Shown piece by piece: positions 1-8,053 of a DNA stretch of 21,474 nt. The translations under genes were made by a program, and so were the position numbers. Origin of the DNA: Thermoplasmata archaeon (GTDB lineage Archaea; Thermoplasmatota; Thermoplasmata; Halarchaeoplasmatales; Halarchaeoplasmataceae); NCBI GenBank assembly GCA_019594305.1, contig JAFDTZ010000021.1:1-21474 (forward strand). Reading direction: 5' to 3'. Each line of letters starts with the position of its first letter. The stretch's first letter is position 1. Below the pieces are notes generated by a model that worked only from the letters and a program-made list of their open reading frames with translations, did not search any database and was not told the origin of the DNA.

Positions 1-1356
1 AGGAATGTAACGGAGGTCTCGGGTCCTCTCCTGGTGGTGGAGGGCGTAAAGGACGTTGCCTTCAACGAGATAGCCCGTATCAAACTACCCAGCGGCGAGG
101 AGCGGCTGGGGCAGGTGCTGGAGGCGGAAACGGACAAGGCGGTTCTGCAGGTATTTGCGGGAACAAGGGGGTTGGACACGGATCTAACATCGGTTCAGTT
201 CACCGGAGAGGTAATGAAGTTGGGGGTGTCCAAGGAACTATTGGGTAGAATATTCAACGGCCTGGGCGGACCCATAGACGATAGTCCGGAGATACTGGCG
301 GACGAGAGGCGGAACATAAACGGCGACCCCATCAACCCGTCGGCAAGGGAGTTTCCGAGGGAGTTCATTCAAACGGGTATATCCACCATAGACGGTATGC
401 TCACCCTGGTGCGTGGTCAAAAACTACCGATCTTCAGTGCCAGCGGGCTGCCTCACAACAGCGTGGCCGCCCAGATCGCCCGTCAGGCGAAGGTACGGGG
501 TGAGGAAGAGGAGTTCGCAGTTGTATTCTGTGCCATGGGTATCACTGCCGAGGAAGCGAATTACTTCATGCAGGATTTCGAACGTACCGGTGCATTGGAG
601 CGGGCGGTATTGTTCCTCAACCTTGCAAACGACCCCGCCATCGAGAGGATAATCATCCCCAGGATGGCACTCACCACCGCCGAGTACCTGGCCTTCGATC
701 TAGGCATGCAGGTGCTGATCATACTTACGGACATGACGAATTACTGCGAGGCCCTTCGTGAGATAGCTGCAGCGAGGGAGGAGGTGCCGGGTAGAAGGGG
801 ATACCCGGGGTACCTATACACCGACCTTGCCAGCATATACGAACGTGCCGGGCGTATCGTGGGTCGTGAAGGTTCCATAACCATGATACCGGTACTCACG
901 ATGCCCGATGACGATATCACACACCCCATACCCGACCTTACGGGATACATCACCGAGGGCCAGCTGGTGTTCTCCAGGGAACTGCACCGAAAGGGTATAA
1001 GACCTCCTCTTGTACCGGGCGAGAGTCTTTCCAGGCTCATGCAGCACGGCATCGGCCCGGAGCGGACGAGAGATGACCACATGGGTGTTAGCAACCAGCT
1101 GTACGCAGCCTACGCCGAAGGTAACCGTCTCAGGGACCTTGTGGCTGTCGTAGGTGAGGAGGCTTTGACCGACAGGGACCGCGACTACCTCAAATTTTCC
1201 GATGAATTCGAGGATAGGTTCATCGCCCAGGGCGAGGACGAGGACAGGAGCATAGAGGAGACCCTCGAACTTGCATGGGACCTGCTTACGATAATACCGA
1301 AGAGAGAGCTGAAGAGGATAGACGAGGAATATATCGAGAAATATTATCCGGAGTAA
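1..1356 (+). CDS. atpB: A-type ATP synthase subunit B (5' end outside window)
   Basis: This is the non-catalytic nucleotide-binding B subunit of the A1 head of the archaeal membrane ATP synthase. It alternates with catalytic A subunits. The frame is open to base 1, where it reads RNVTEVSGPLLVVEGV, the usual N-terminal beta-barrel of the family, so the true start lies just outside the window; the GTG at 34 is internal. About 451 residues are present and the family is near 460, so only a few residues are missing. Visible signatures are GRIFNGLGGPID, the segment REFIQTGISTIDGM, the degenerate P-loop SGLPHNSVAAQIARQ that replaces Walker A in B subunits, and GRRGYPGYLYTDLASIYERA near the middle. 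The C-terminus, ending EEYIEKYYPE, looks complete. No atpD-like gene follows; the next gene starts 53 nt on with its own TATA box. Family assignment is certain. Confidence 0.97.
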   Translation, partial: RNVTEVSGPLLVVEGVKDVAFNEIARIKLPSGEERLGQVLEAETDKAVLQVFAGTRGLDTDLTSVQFTGEVMKLGVSKELLGRIFNGLGGPIDDSPEILADERRNINGDPINPSAREFPREFIQTGISTIDGMLTLVRGQKLPIFSASGLPHNSVAAQIARQAKVRGEEEEFAVVFCAMGITAEEANYFMQDFERTGALERAVLFLNLANDPAIERIIIPRMALTTAEYLAFDLGMQVLIILTDMTNYCEALREIAAAREEVPGRRGYPGYLYTDLASIYERAGRIVGREGSITMIPVLTMPDDDITHPIPDLTGYITEGQLVFSRELHRKGIRPPLVPGESLSRLMQHGIGPERTRDDHMGVSNQLYAAYAEGNRLRDLVAVVGEEALTDRDRDYLKFSDEFEDRFIAQGEDEDRSIEETLELAWDLLTIIPKRELKRIDEEYIEKYYPE

Positions 1357-1373
1357 GGGCTTTTACAGCCGGC

Positions 1374-1387
1374 AAAAATAATTTATG
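1374..1387 (+). promoter_or_regulatory. TATA/BRE promoter of the AMMECR1-pyrC unit
   Basis: An A-run (AAAAA) followed by TAATTTATG is centred near 1382, 28 nt before the ATG at 1410. That spacing puts transcription start at or next to the ATG, so the mRNA is probably leaderless. This also argues against the in-frame start upstream at 1275, which lies inside atpB. Confidence 0.6.
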
Positions 1388-1409
1388 TACCCCTGGTATA
1401 TCTTGTTTC

Positions 1410-2003
1410 ATGTACTCTGAAGAAGAAGGTGAAAAAGCGGTCAGGATCGCAAGAAGTGTTATCGAAGCTCATGTCAGGGGAGAGCAGCCTGTATATATCG
1501 AATATCCATCCGTATTTGATGGGAAGGGGGGAGTCTTCGTAACGTTGAATAAATACCCGTCGGGAGACCTCAGGGGGTGCATCGGATATCCCGAACCCGT
1601 GTTAAAGTTGAAAGAGGCACTACCCCAGGCAGCCATGAGTGCTTCCAGGGATCCGAGGTTCATGCCCCTTAGACCGGACGAGCTCGACGGTATCATCGTC
1701 GAGGTAACACTGCTCACACCACCGGAAGAAGTGGAGTACGATACGCCTTCCGAACTGCCGAAAAAGATATCGTGCGGAAGGGACGGTCTGATCATATCTC
1801 GCGGATACAATAGCGGACTTTTACTGCCCCAGGTGCCTGTGGAATACGACTGGAGTGAGGAAGAGTTCCTCGATCATACATGTATGAAGGCGGGCCTGCC
1901 TAAGGATTCCTGGAGACGGGGTAACTGCACGGTAAAACGCTTCAGGGGTACCATATACGCCGAAGTGGAGCCCGCCGGTAAAGTGGAGAGAAGAGGATTT
2001 TGA
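1410..2003 (+). CDS. AMMECR1-domain protein
   Basis: A 197-residue protein of the AMMECR1 family, small alpha/beta proteins found in archaea, bacteria and eukaryotes, with no settled biochemical reaction. The signature LRGCIGYPEP starts at residue 54 and contains the near-invariant LRGCIG. It is followed by AAMSASRDPRFMPL and by the central region beginning VEVTLLTPPEEV, both typical. The C-terminal half has LPQVPVEYDWSEEEFLDHTC, also a family hallmark. I chose ATG 1410 because a TATA box sits 28 nt upstream and the family N-terminus begins there (EEGEKAVRIARSVIEA); the open frame back to 1275 overlaps atpB. The TGA stop shares its final A with the ATG of pyrC, so the two genes are translationally coupled. 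In other prokaryotes AMMECR1 is often linked to Memo and radical-SAM domains; neither is here. Family is certain, function unknown. Confidence 0.93.
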   Translation: MYSEEEGEKAVRIARSVIEAHVRGEQPVYIEYPSVFDGKGGVFVTLNKYPSGDLRGCIGYPEPVLKLKEALPQAAMSASRDPRFMPLRPDELDGIIVEVTLLTPPEEVEYDTPSELPKKISCGRDGLIISRGYNSGLLLPQVPVEYDWSEEEFLDHTCMKAGLPKDSWRRGNCTVKRFRGTIYAEVEPAGKVERRGF

Positions 2004-3235
2004 TGATACTGAAAGGACTTGCGTACATCAAGGGTGGTTTGAAGAACAGATACATAGAGATCCAAGACGGTAAAATATTGTCTGTCGGTAGTTCGCGTCC
2101 TTCCGATACCGATATATTTGAGTGGGACGGGGTAATACTTCCCGCGGGTATAGACTTGCATGTTCATTTCAGGGACCCCGGTGATACCACAAAGGAGGAC
2201 TTCTACACCGGTACGCTCAGTGCCGCATTCGGCGGTGTGACCACGGTACTGGATATGCCCAACAACCATCCACCGACGGACACCGCGAAAAGGTTGAAGG
2301 ATAAGCTCCGGGCCGTAGGTAAAAAGGCCTGCGTGGATTTCGGTCTTTACGGGATGGTGGGCAAAGACAGTTTGAAGATGTCTGAGCTGACAACGCATTT
2401 CAAGGTATACATGTCCTCCACCACCGGTGTCCAGGGCGGCTACCATAAGAAAACGGTGGCGGATTTACTTGCACGGGGCTGCGATGTGGCATTCCACTGC
2501 GAGGACCCGGACAGGTTCGGTGAACCGGGTGATAACCTTCCTGGATACAACGAACAGAGACCGTCGGAGAGTGAAGTATCGGCCATAAGATCGCTGATTG
2601 ACCTTCCCGACGGAAATAAAAGGGTATGTCATGTAAGCACACGAAAAAGCATGGAACTCGCCCGGAAGGCATCTTGCGTGGTAGAGGTCACCCCCCATCA
2701 TCTTGTTTTGAGTGAAGAAGCCCTCCTCGGTCCCTTCGGCAAGGTAAACCCGCCGTTGAGAGGGATCGACGAGCAGTATGAACTATGGGAGGCCTTTGAA
2801 AGGGGCGAGATCGACGTTCTAACCAGCGACCACGCACCGCACCTTTTGGAGGAAAAGGATGTGGAGTTCCGGGAAGCGCCGGCCGGACTGCCGGGTGTGG
2901 AGACCATGTATCCCCTCATGTTGAACTATATCTCTTTGGGAAAGATATCCCTTTCTACGGTGGTAAAGGCGATCGCAGAGCGTCCCGGAGAGCTACTTGG
3001 ATTGAAAAAAGGCCGTATCGCCGAGGGTTACTATGCCGATATAATATTGATCGACTTCCGTGAAGTGGAGAATATACAGGCGGAGCGACTGCATTCCAAG
3101 GCTGGCTGGACACCCTACGATAATTTCAGGGCGATATTCCCCAGGCACGTTATATCACGGGGCGAGTTCGTGGTCAGGGACAGGGAGTTCGTGGGTAAAA
3201 GGGGCTACGGGGAATACGTTACCGGTGTGACATAA
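2003..3235 (+). CDS. pyrC: Dihydroorotase
   Basis: A cytoplasmic zinc amidohydrolase that cyclises N-carbamoyl-aspartate to dihydroorotate, step three of pyrimidine synthesis. Its 410 residues fit class I dihydroorotases. In order: the metal-binding HxH in DLHVHFRDPG (His53, His55), the likely carboxylated lysine in HFKVYMSSTTG, the metal histidine in FHCEDP, the histidine of VCHVSTRKS, the segment GPFGKVNPPLRG, and the catalytic aspartate in DVLTSDHAPH. The last part, GRIAEGYYADIILID, is the usual C-terminal beta-sandwich strand. ATG 2003 is preferred to the TTG at 2000 because it makes a 1-base TGATG overlap with the AMMECR1 gene. A purine-rich stretch (GGAGAGAAGAGGA) lies just upstream. 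The motif set favours dihydroorotase over allantoinase or hydantoinase, and the conserved RPSESE segment agrees. Confidence 0.95.
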   Translation: MILKGLAYIKGGLKNRYIEIQDGKILSVGSSRPSDTDIFEWDGVILPAGIDLHVHFRDPGDTTKEDFYTGTLSAAFGGVTTVLDMPNNHPPTDTAKRLKDKLRAVGKKACVDFGLYGMVGKDSLKMSELTTHFKVYMSSTTGVQGGYHKKTVADLLARGCDVAFHCEDPDRFGEPGDNLPGYNEQRPSESEVSAIRSLIDLPDGNKRVCHVSTRKSMELARKASCVVEVTPHHLVLSEEALLGPFGKVNPPLRGIDEQYELWEAFERGEIDVLTSDHAPHLLEEKDVEFREAPAGLPGVETMYPLMLNYISLGKISLSTVVKAIAERPGELLGLKKGRIAEGYYADIILIDFREVENIQAERLHSKAGWTPYDNFRAIFPRHVISRGEFVVRDREFVGKRGYGEYVTGVT

Positions 3236-3264
3236 ACGGATAATACACTGCTGATCTTGTCGTT

Positions 3265-3289
3265 GAGTACGGAAATGATCTTCGTACTC
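3265..3289. repeat. Inverted repeat between pyrC and the secreted-protein gene
   Basis: GAGTACG (3265-3271) and CGTACTC (3283-3289) form a perfect 7-bp stem, extendable by a G-T and an A-T pair, around a short loop. It lies about 30 nt after the pyrC stop and about 28 nt before the TATA box of the next gene. It could be a transcript-end hairpin or a protein-binding palindrome. There is no downstream T-run, so I do not call it a terminator. Confidence 0.4.
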
Positions 3290-3311
3290 TACAATTTAAG
3301 AAAGCCGCCGC

Positions 3312-3326
3312 TAAAATTATATATAT
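3312..3326 (+). promoter_or_regulatory. TATA promoter of the large secreted protein
   Basis: TAAAATTATATATAT is the strongest TATA-like string in this part of the window. Its centre near 3321 predicts a transcription start around 3345-3348. That lies downstream of ATG 3335 and next to the in-frame GTG codons at 3344 and 3353, which bears on the start choice of the following gene. Confidence 0.6.
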
Positions 3327-3334
3327 CTACATAT

Positions 3335-6300
3335 ATGGTTGTTGTGATTAGTGTGATCACCAACTCGAAGATATACGGTTTCATAGCTGTTTTGCTGATC
3401 GTGAGCTCTGCTTCCGCCGCATATATATTTACACCGAAAATCGATTTATGGGGTGAGGAAATTGACACCGATAATACGGTTGAATCGGTGTGGCACTATA
3501 CCGTACCGATGGAAGTGCACAGCGGCCTTTTCCAACGTGAAGAGCGAGTTGTGTCGTTGGTCTTGAACATTACCAAGGAACTCGGCGGTTACGGCGAGTT
3601 CGACGAAAACTCGGTACGTGTACGTGAGACCAACGGCACCTGGCATCCCCGATGGGATGCGGCATTCCAGGAGAGGTGGTTGGACGACGTTGATCTGGAA
3701 GTGAGTTGGTTGATGAACGGAACCACACCGGCGAATACCACACGATACTATACTGTCTCATTCGACATTCTGGAGAACGGTCCGAAGACAGCGGTGGAAC
3801 AGAAATCATTGTTAGGTGAATCGACAAATATCGGTATAGTGGAAGTTAACGAGATAGACGGGCATATCTGGATCACCGGTAATGATTACGAAGTAAAGAT
3901 AGATACACAAAGAGGTGGCAGCAGGGTGGTCAAATTCAACAACTCCACCAGAAAGGGTTACGTGCTCGATACAACGTGGATGTCTTGGCATTCGGATGTA
4001 TTTAACTGGCGCAACAAGGGTGTCGAGATCACGTTAACTGCCGAGGGACCTCTGTACACTGCCATAGAATTCAGGTCGGAATGCGGTATCGAAGGTTACA
4101 CGTGGTACTTCTATCCGGATTCCATGCGTATCGAATTAGATGGTTTTTTGCGGCCAATCTCCTTCGATACAATAGCGGATAACGTCATCAACACCGACGG
4201 CGTGTTGGTGTGGAGCACCGGTTATTCGGAGAATCTCACCAGGACCAACCCCTCATCTCAGGTCGGCGGGAAACCATCTGGCGAACTGGGTAATGGCGGG
4301 CCGCCGGGAAACATACCGCCGGGTCCTCCGGGTAACGGCGGGCCACCGGGCAGACGGTACACCACCCACAGCAACATCACAAACTTTTTTTACATCGTAG
4401 GGCCGGAGGATAAGGAGAAAAACCACAGTGCTGGTTTCTGGGCGGTAACCCAGGATGGGCTCGAACAGACGATCTACTGTGCGGGAGAAAAAAGTCTTCG
4501 GTGGACGATGAACGGTACGGAAGCATGGTTCGGTTTTGCAAGCTACGCGCGTACAGCGAACGCCACCATGAACTATCAATACCCGCCGAGAGTCACGATA
4601 CACCGTACGGTCGTGAGGATGGTGAATCCGAGGATAACGAACGATGTGAACCTCGAAGGACAATTGCTGTTCGTTGACGGTAGCATTCATGTTGGTAATG
4701 CGATCATACCGATGGCAGTTAACCTGACAATGGTGGAGATGGAGGTTTATATCGACGGTAACATGTCGGTACATCCATGGGCTAGCACTTCGCTCAGACA
4801 TTCAAGAGTTCACTTCAAGGAAGCCGGCGAGGGCGGTCGATATCTTCATGTCAATGGTAAGATCGACATGCTTCAAACTCGTGTTTCAACGGACAAAGGG
4901 CACCACCTTCGCGTCATTTTGAATAACGAAGCTTCTATCCATGGCTGCACTTTCAGGCATCTTTGGAACGGTATAGAAGTAAATTCCGATAATGTGGAGA
5001 TCATCGACGTTGATATAAGGTACAGTCATGGTGCGGGGATAATCGTGACTGAAGGTAACTTGCCGCGCATATCTGGAGGTAAGATTGGAGATTGTCGTTT
5101 CGGAGTATTTTGGGGTGCCGAGCCTATTAACAGTACGATCAACCCGCCAATTGCGGATTTTACATATGTTCCAAAAAATCCATTGGAGGGTGAAGAGGTT
5201 GAGTTTATAGATAGATCCAGAGAAACACATCATGAGATGGAACTGAACTGGTATTGGATATTCGGAGACGGTACAACAAGTGATGAACAAAATCCCAAAA
5301 AGTCTTTTTCGAGGGATATATACGAGGTTAGGCTAACGGTGATAGGCGAGGTGAGAGGTTACATGGTTGGTTCGTCAACCATCTCAAAGGTGTTACAGGT
5401 CGGGTCCCGGGATTTCCCTACAGCAGGTTTTACAATAGATCATCCAGGTTTACCACCCGATGACGAGTTCATATCACCGAGAAATCCAAAGACGTTAGAA
5501 AATATAAGGGTTATAGACCACTCGATACCGGTCCAGTGTGAAGAAGATGATTCCTATCTCGTCAAATGGGAATGGGACTTAGGCGACGGAACGAACATCG
5601 TTGAGAATACCGGAGCCACCGTGGTTCACAGCTACGAAAAAACGGGTACTTACACCATATCACTTACGGTAACGGACAGCGAAGGCCGTAGTGATACGGC
5701 CGAGAGGACATTGACGGTGGATAACCGGAGGCCTGTTGCCCGGTTCGATTATTCACCCAAAGATCCCGGGTTAGACGAGGATGTACTCTTTGAATGCAGA
5801 TCATACTACATAGATGGACACATAGTCTCCCGTACATGGGATTTCGGTGACGGCGCGACCTCGTCCGAGGAGAACCCTACACACGCCTACGGCGAAAGAG
5901 GATATTATCACGTATCACTCACCGTTGAGGATGACGACGGCGGAAAAGCTACACACACGCGCCAGATAAGCGTGGGAAATCCACCGGTAGCGATGATATC
6001 CGAGTACAAGATAGTTGGCAACTTCGAAAAAGTAGGCGAACTATGGCATATGACAGTGGAGTTAGATGGAAGCGGATCGCACTCAGATCATGGAGATATA
6101 GTGAACTACAGATGGGAGCTTGGGGACGGAAATATTATCGAAGGTAGCGAAAAGTCACAGATCGTCTATACCTATGAACACAACCTTCCGAAAATAGGCT
6201 TCTGGTTCCCCAGACTCACGGTTACCGATGATGTAGGGCTGACCCACACCACCTCTACGAGAGTAGTAGCCTATTACCCGGGAGGTCACACGGTATCGGG

Positions 6301-7327
6301 CCTTCATCTGTACAATAATCACATCGGGCTGCGCGTGGTGTATGGAGATGTCGGTAATAACGATGAAGACTCGGTCGGTAGGGAAGTGATCGGTCACAAT
6401 TACGTTAACGTATTCGACTGCACCATTAACAACAACGACATAGGTATACTCTCCAAAGGCGCGCACTTCGCCATCAAGGATACCTACGTATTCGATAACC
6501 ATGCCCGTTCCGTTAAAGTCGTCGGTAACGAAGCTCTAACGTTGATGGTACCCGTAACCGGTGCTTACGACAGGCGACCGGGTAAGCTGGTGTTCGAGAA
6601 CTTCGGTACGGATTGGGATCCCGATGAAGATTGGTCAGGTGATGGACTATCGTGGACGGATGAACTCTGGAGATACGGTACCGACCCCTTTTTACCGTCG
6701 GACATCACAATGGACACCGATGGAGATGGCCTGTCGAACCAAGAGGAAGCCGATGTGTACGGCACCGACCCGCTTAACCCGGATACCGATGGGGACGGTG
6801 TGCCGGATGGCATAGACTTACACCCGTTCTATGATGCGTTATTGAAAGTACATATACAGGAAAGTGGAGAAGAGCATTGGATGACAATGTTCGGTGATGT
6901 TAGGTGGATAGTCGAAGAAGATAAATGGTATTCAGGTCTCCCACAGAGGTACAAAAGATCCCTTGCTTTTGATGAATATGGTGTTACACTTCCCCGTAAT
7001 ATTCCGGATTACAGGTCATATATACATTCGTACCTCGAATTAACTGTTTGGGATTATCACTACGGTGTTACAACGATATTTTATGAACTCAGACATGATG
7101 TGAGAGATGGAAGTACAACTTATCTTGACAAATCGGATCTAGGTATGTGGGAACCTACTGATGACGGTTACGTTGTTCTATATCGGTGTGACCACAGGGA
7201 AGTTGAGCTAGAGATGAAATGTTCGTTGCTCCTGAGATCAACCCAGGTAGACAGCGTATGTTGGCTGAACGACATGCACCTATATTGCGGTTCAATGAGG
7301 GGGAAACATTCTTCCCGACGAATATAG
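3335..7327 (+). CDS. Secreted modular protein with beta-helix, four PKD domains and Asp-rich repeats; frameshifted near its end
   Basis: A giant extracellular or surface protein, about 1330 codons. The N-terminus has a signal peptide: NSK, then the hydrophobic IYGFIAVLLIVSS, then a likely cleavage after SASA. ATG 3335 is taken as start; GTG 3344 or 3353 fit the TATA box better. Residues 30-330 are a beta-rich region without a name I can give, followed by a Pro/Gly-rich linker (about 318-340). Residues 420-600 look like a NosD-type right-handed beta-helix. Four PKD domains follow at roughly 606-690, 695-800, 801-884 and 884-983, marked by WIFGDG, WDLGDG, WDFGDG and WELGDG. A second beta-helix piece (985-1075) resumes after the PKDs. 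Thrombospondin-3-like calcium repeats come at about 1088-1165 (DTDGDGLSNQEEADVYGTDP). From about 6835 the DNA is AT-richer. The last 37 residues (from CSLLLRST) look out of frame, and the natural continuation is in the gene starting at 7219. Probably adhesive or structural, anchored or released; no catalytic motif is seen. Confidence 0.85.
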   Translation: MVVVISVITNSKIYGFIAVLLIVSSASAAYIFTPKIDLWGEEIDTDNTVESVWHYTVPMEVHSGLFQREERVVSLVLNITKELGGYGEFDENSVRVRETNGTWHPRWDAAFQERWLDDVDLEVSWLMNGTTPANTTRYYTVSFDILENGPKTAVEQKSLLGESTNIGIVEVNEIDGHIWITGNDYEVKIDTQRGGSRVVKFNNSTRKGYVLDTTWMSWHSDVFNWRNKGVEITLTAEGPLYTAIEFRSECGIEGYTWYFYPDSMRIELDGFLRPISFDTIADNVINTDGVLVWSTGYSENLTRTNPSSQVGGKPSGELGNGGPPGNIPPGPPGNGGPPGRRYTTHSNITNFFYIVGPEDKEKNHSAGFWAVTQDGLEQTIYCAGEKSLRWTMNGTEAWFGFASYARTANATMNYQYPPRVTIHRTVVRMVNPRITNDVNLEGQLLFVDGSIHVGNAIIPMAVNLTMVEMEVYIDGNMSVHPWASTSLRHSRVHFKEAGEGGRYLHVNGKIDMLQTRVSTDKGHHLRVILNNEASIHGCTFRHLWNGIEVNSDNVEIIDVDIRYSHGAGIIVTEGNLPRISGGKIGDCRFGVFWGAEPINSTINPPIADFTYVPKNPLEGEEVEFIDRSRETHHEMELNWYWIFGDGTTSDEQNPKKSFSRDIYEVRLTVIGEVRGYMVGSSTISKVLQVGSRDFPTAGFTIDHPGLPPDDEFISPRNPKTLENIRVIDHSIPVQCEEDDSYLVKWEWDLGDGTNIVENTGATVVHSYEKTGTYTISLTVTDSEGRSDTAERTLTVDNRRPVARFDYSPKDPGLDEDVLFECRSYYIDGHIVSRTWDFGDGATSSEENPTHAYGERGYYHVSLTVEDDDGGKATHTRQISVGNPPVAMISEYKIVGNFEKVGELWHMTVELDGSGSHSDHGDIVNYRWELGDGNIIEGSEKSQIVYTYEHNLPKIGFWFPRLTVTDDVGLTHTTSTRVVAYYPGGHTVSGLHLYNNHIGLRVVYGDVGNNDEDSVGREVIGHNYVNVFDCTINNNDIGILSKGAHFAIKDTYVFDNHARSVKVVGNEALTLMVPVTGAYDRRPGKLVFENFGTDWDPDEDWSGDGLSWTDELWRYGTDPFLPSDITMDTDGDGLSNQEEADVYGTDPLNPDTDGDGVPDGIDLHPFYDALLKVHIQESGEEHWMTMFGDVRWIVEEDKWYSGLPQRYKRSLAFDEYGVTLPRNIPDYRSYIHSYLELTVWDYHYGVTTIFYELRHDVRDGSTTYLDKSDLGMWEPTDDGYVVLYRCDHREVELEMKCSLLLRSTQVDSVCWLNDMHLYCGSMRGKHSSRRI
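4288..4350 (+). repeat. Collagen-like Pro/Gly-rich linker encoded by a near-perfect DNA repeat
   Basis: Two 21-nt copies at 4288-4308 and 4330-4350 match at 19 of 21 positions and are spaced 42 nt apart (14 codons). They encode GNGGPPG twice, with NIPPGPP between, giving a short collagen-like stretch. The local DNA is much richer in G and C than its surroundings. It probably acts as a flexible or extended linker inside the secreted protein. Confidence 0.75.
6761..6772 (+). repeat. Asp-rich repeat junction, left copy
   Basis: GGCACCGACCCG, coding GTDP in the last calcium-repeat unit of the large secreted protein. The same 12 bases recur at 9169-9180 at the start of the orphan fragment. The flanking sequence is similar but diverged. 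These two copies bracket the AT-rich stretch and are the natural candidates for a recombination junction. Confidence 0.5.
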
Positions 7328-8016
7328 AAAACTTTTTAGAACAATCAAGTCTCTACGACGGTGATGGTATGTTGATTAAGGATGAGGTAACACCTCAAGA
7401 TTTAGCGAATTATCCGGATTCTGAAAACTATTTAGCTCTCGATGATGATGCAGTGGAACCACATGATTACAATGTGTATGCAAGTGTGGCCACCGCTAGG
7501 AATGATTGGATTGTTATACAGTACTGGTTCTTTTACGTGTACGATGATAAACCGTTGGCGGGTAAGCACGAAGGGGACTGGGAAATGATACAAATAGAAC
7601 TTACCCCATATGGAGATCCACTATTTGTTGGTTACTCTCAACACTATGGTGGTGAATGGGCATATTGGTGGGACATAGAAAGGGATGGTGATAGACCTGT
7701 GGTTTATGTTTCTAGAGGTGGACATGCGAGTTACTTTGAGAGCGGCTCGAAGGAATATGTAGTTACTCGTGACCACCATCATGGTGATGGGATAATAATA
7801 CATCCTCGTTTTGAACCTGATTATAACATTACTATGTTGGAAACTCAGGATTGGCTTAAGTTCAAAGGTAGATGGGGTGCTGATTCACGTAGCGTCCCTG
7901 GACCCGTGTTTCGTCATTCGAAGCCGATTGAGAAGCTACCTTCTGGGCCCGTAGCATATATATGGATTGAACCAGTTTACTGGATGCAAGAATCTTTGAA
8001 GTTGTGGGACGGATAA
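7219..8016 (+). CDS. Vps62/DUF946-like domain, probable out-of-frame C-terminal part of the preceding protein
   Basis: A 265-residue open frame in another frame, overlapping the preceding gene by 109 nt. The pattern matches the Vps62/DUF946 family as I recall it: HAPILRFNEGETFFPT near the start, WIVIQYWFFY, HEGDWEMI at 117-124, YSQHYGGEW from 139, and PVVYVSRGGHASYF from 160 with His169. The molecular function of that family is unclear, and I see no proven catalytic site. There is no signal peptide, no recognisable ribosome binding site and no promoter, so as an independent gene it would be cytoplasmic and poorly expressed. One extra A in the AAA at 7217-7219 would join the upstream ...REVELEMK directly to MFVAPEIN, giving one secreted protein of about 1560 residues. 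This is either a real frameshift, a sequencing error or, less likely, programmed frameshifting. Base composition is AT-richer than the 5' part of the large gene. Confidence 0.7.
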   Translation: MFVAPEINPGRQRMLAERHAPILRFNEGETFFPTNIENFLEQSSLYDGDGMLIKDEVTPQDLANYPDSENYLALDDDAVEPHDYNVYASVATARNDWIVIQYWFFYVYDDKPLAGKHEGDWEMIQIELTPYGDPLFVGYSQHYGGEWAYWWDIERDGDRPVVYVSRGGHASYFESGSKEYVVTRDHHHGDGIIIHPRFEPDYNITMLETQDWLKFKGRWGADSRSVPGPVFRHSKPIEKLPSGPVAYIWIEPVYWMQESLKLWDG

Positions 8017-8053
8017 ACGTGATGAAAACTAATCATGCAGAGGTGAAAATCAA

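Noticed and set aside
34..1356. atpB starting at GTG 34
   Set aside because: The frame is open and family-like back to base 1, so the start is outside the window.
3257..3334. Secreted protein starting at TTG 3257
   Set aside because: This would translate through the palindrome and the TATA box, and would put 26 extra residues before the signal peptide.
4253..4801. 182-codon open frame on the minus strand inside the secreted-protein gene
   Set aside because: It lies opposite a clearly coding frame, has low-complexity Arg/His-rich composition and no recognisable domain.
6561..6815. Overlapping frames on both strands within the calcium repeats
   Set aside because: The periodic Asp/Gly codons keep other frames open; the main frame has the domain signal.
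7207..7225. Programmed -1 frameshift site
   Set aside because: No heptameric slippery sequence or clear downstream pseudoknot is visible; a mutation or sequencing error is simpler, so it is kept only as a possibility in the finding.
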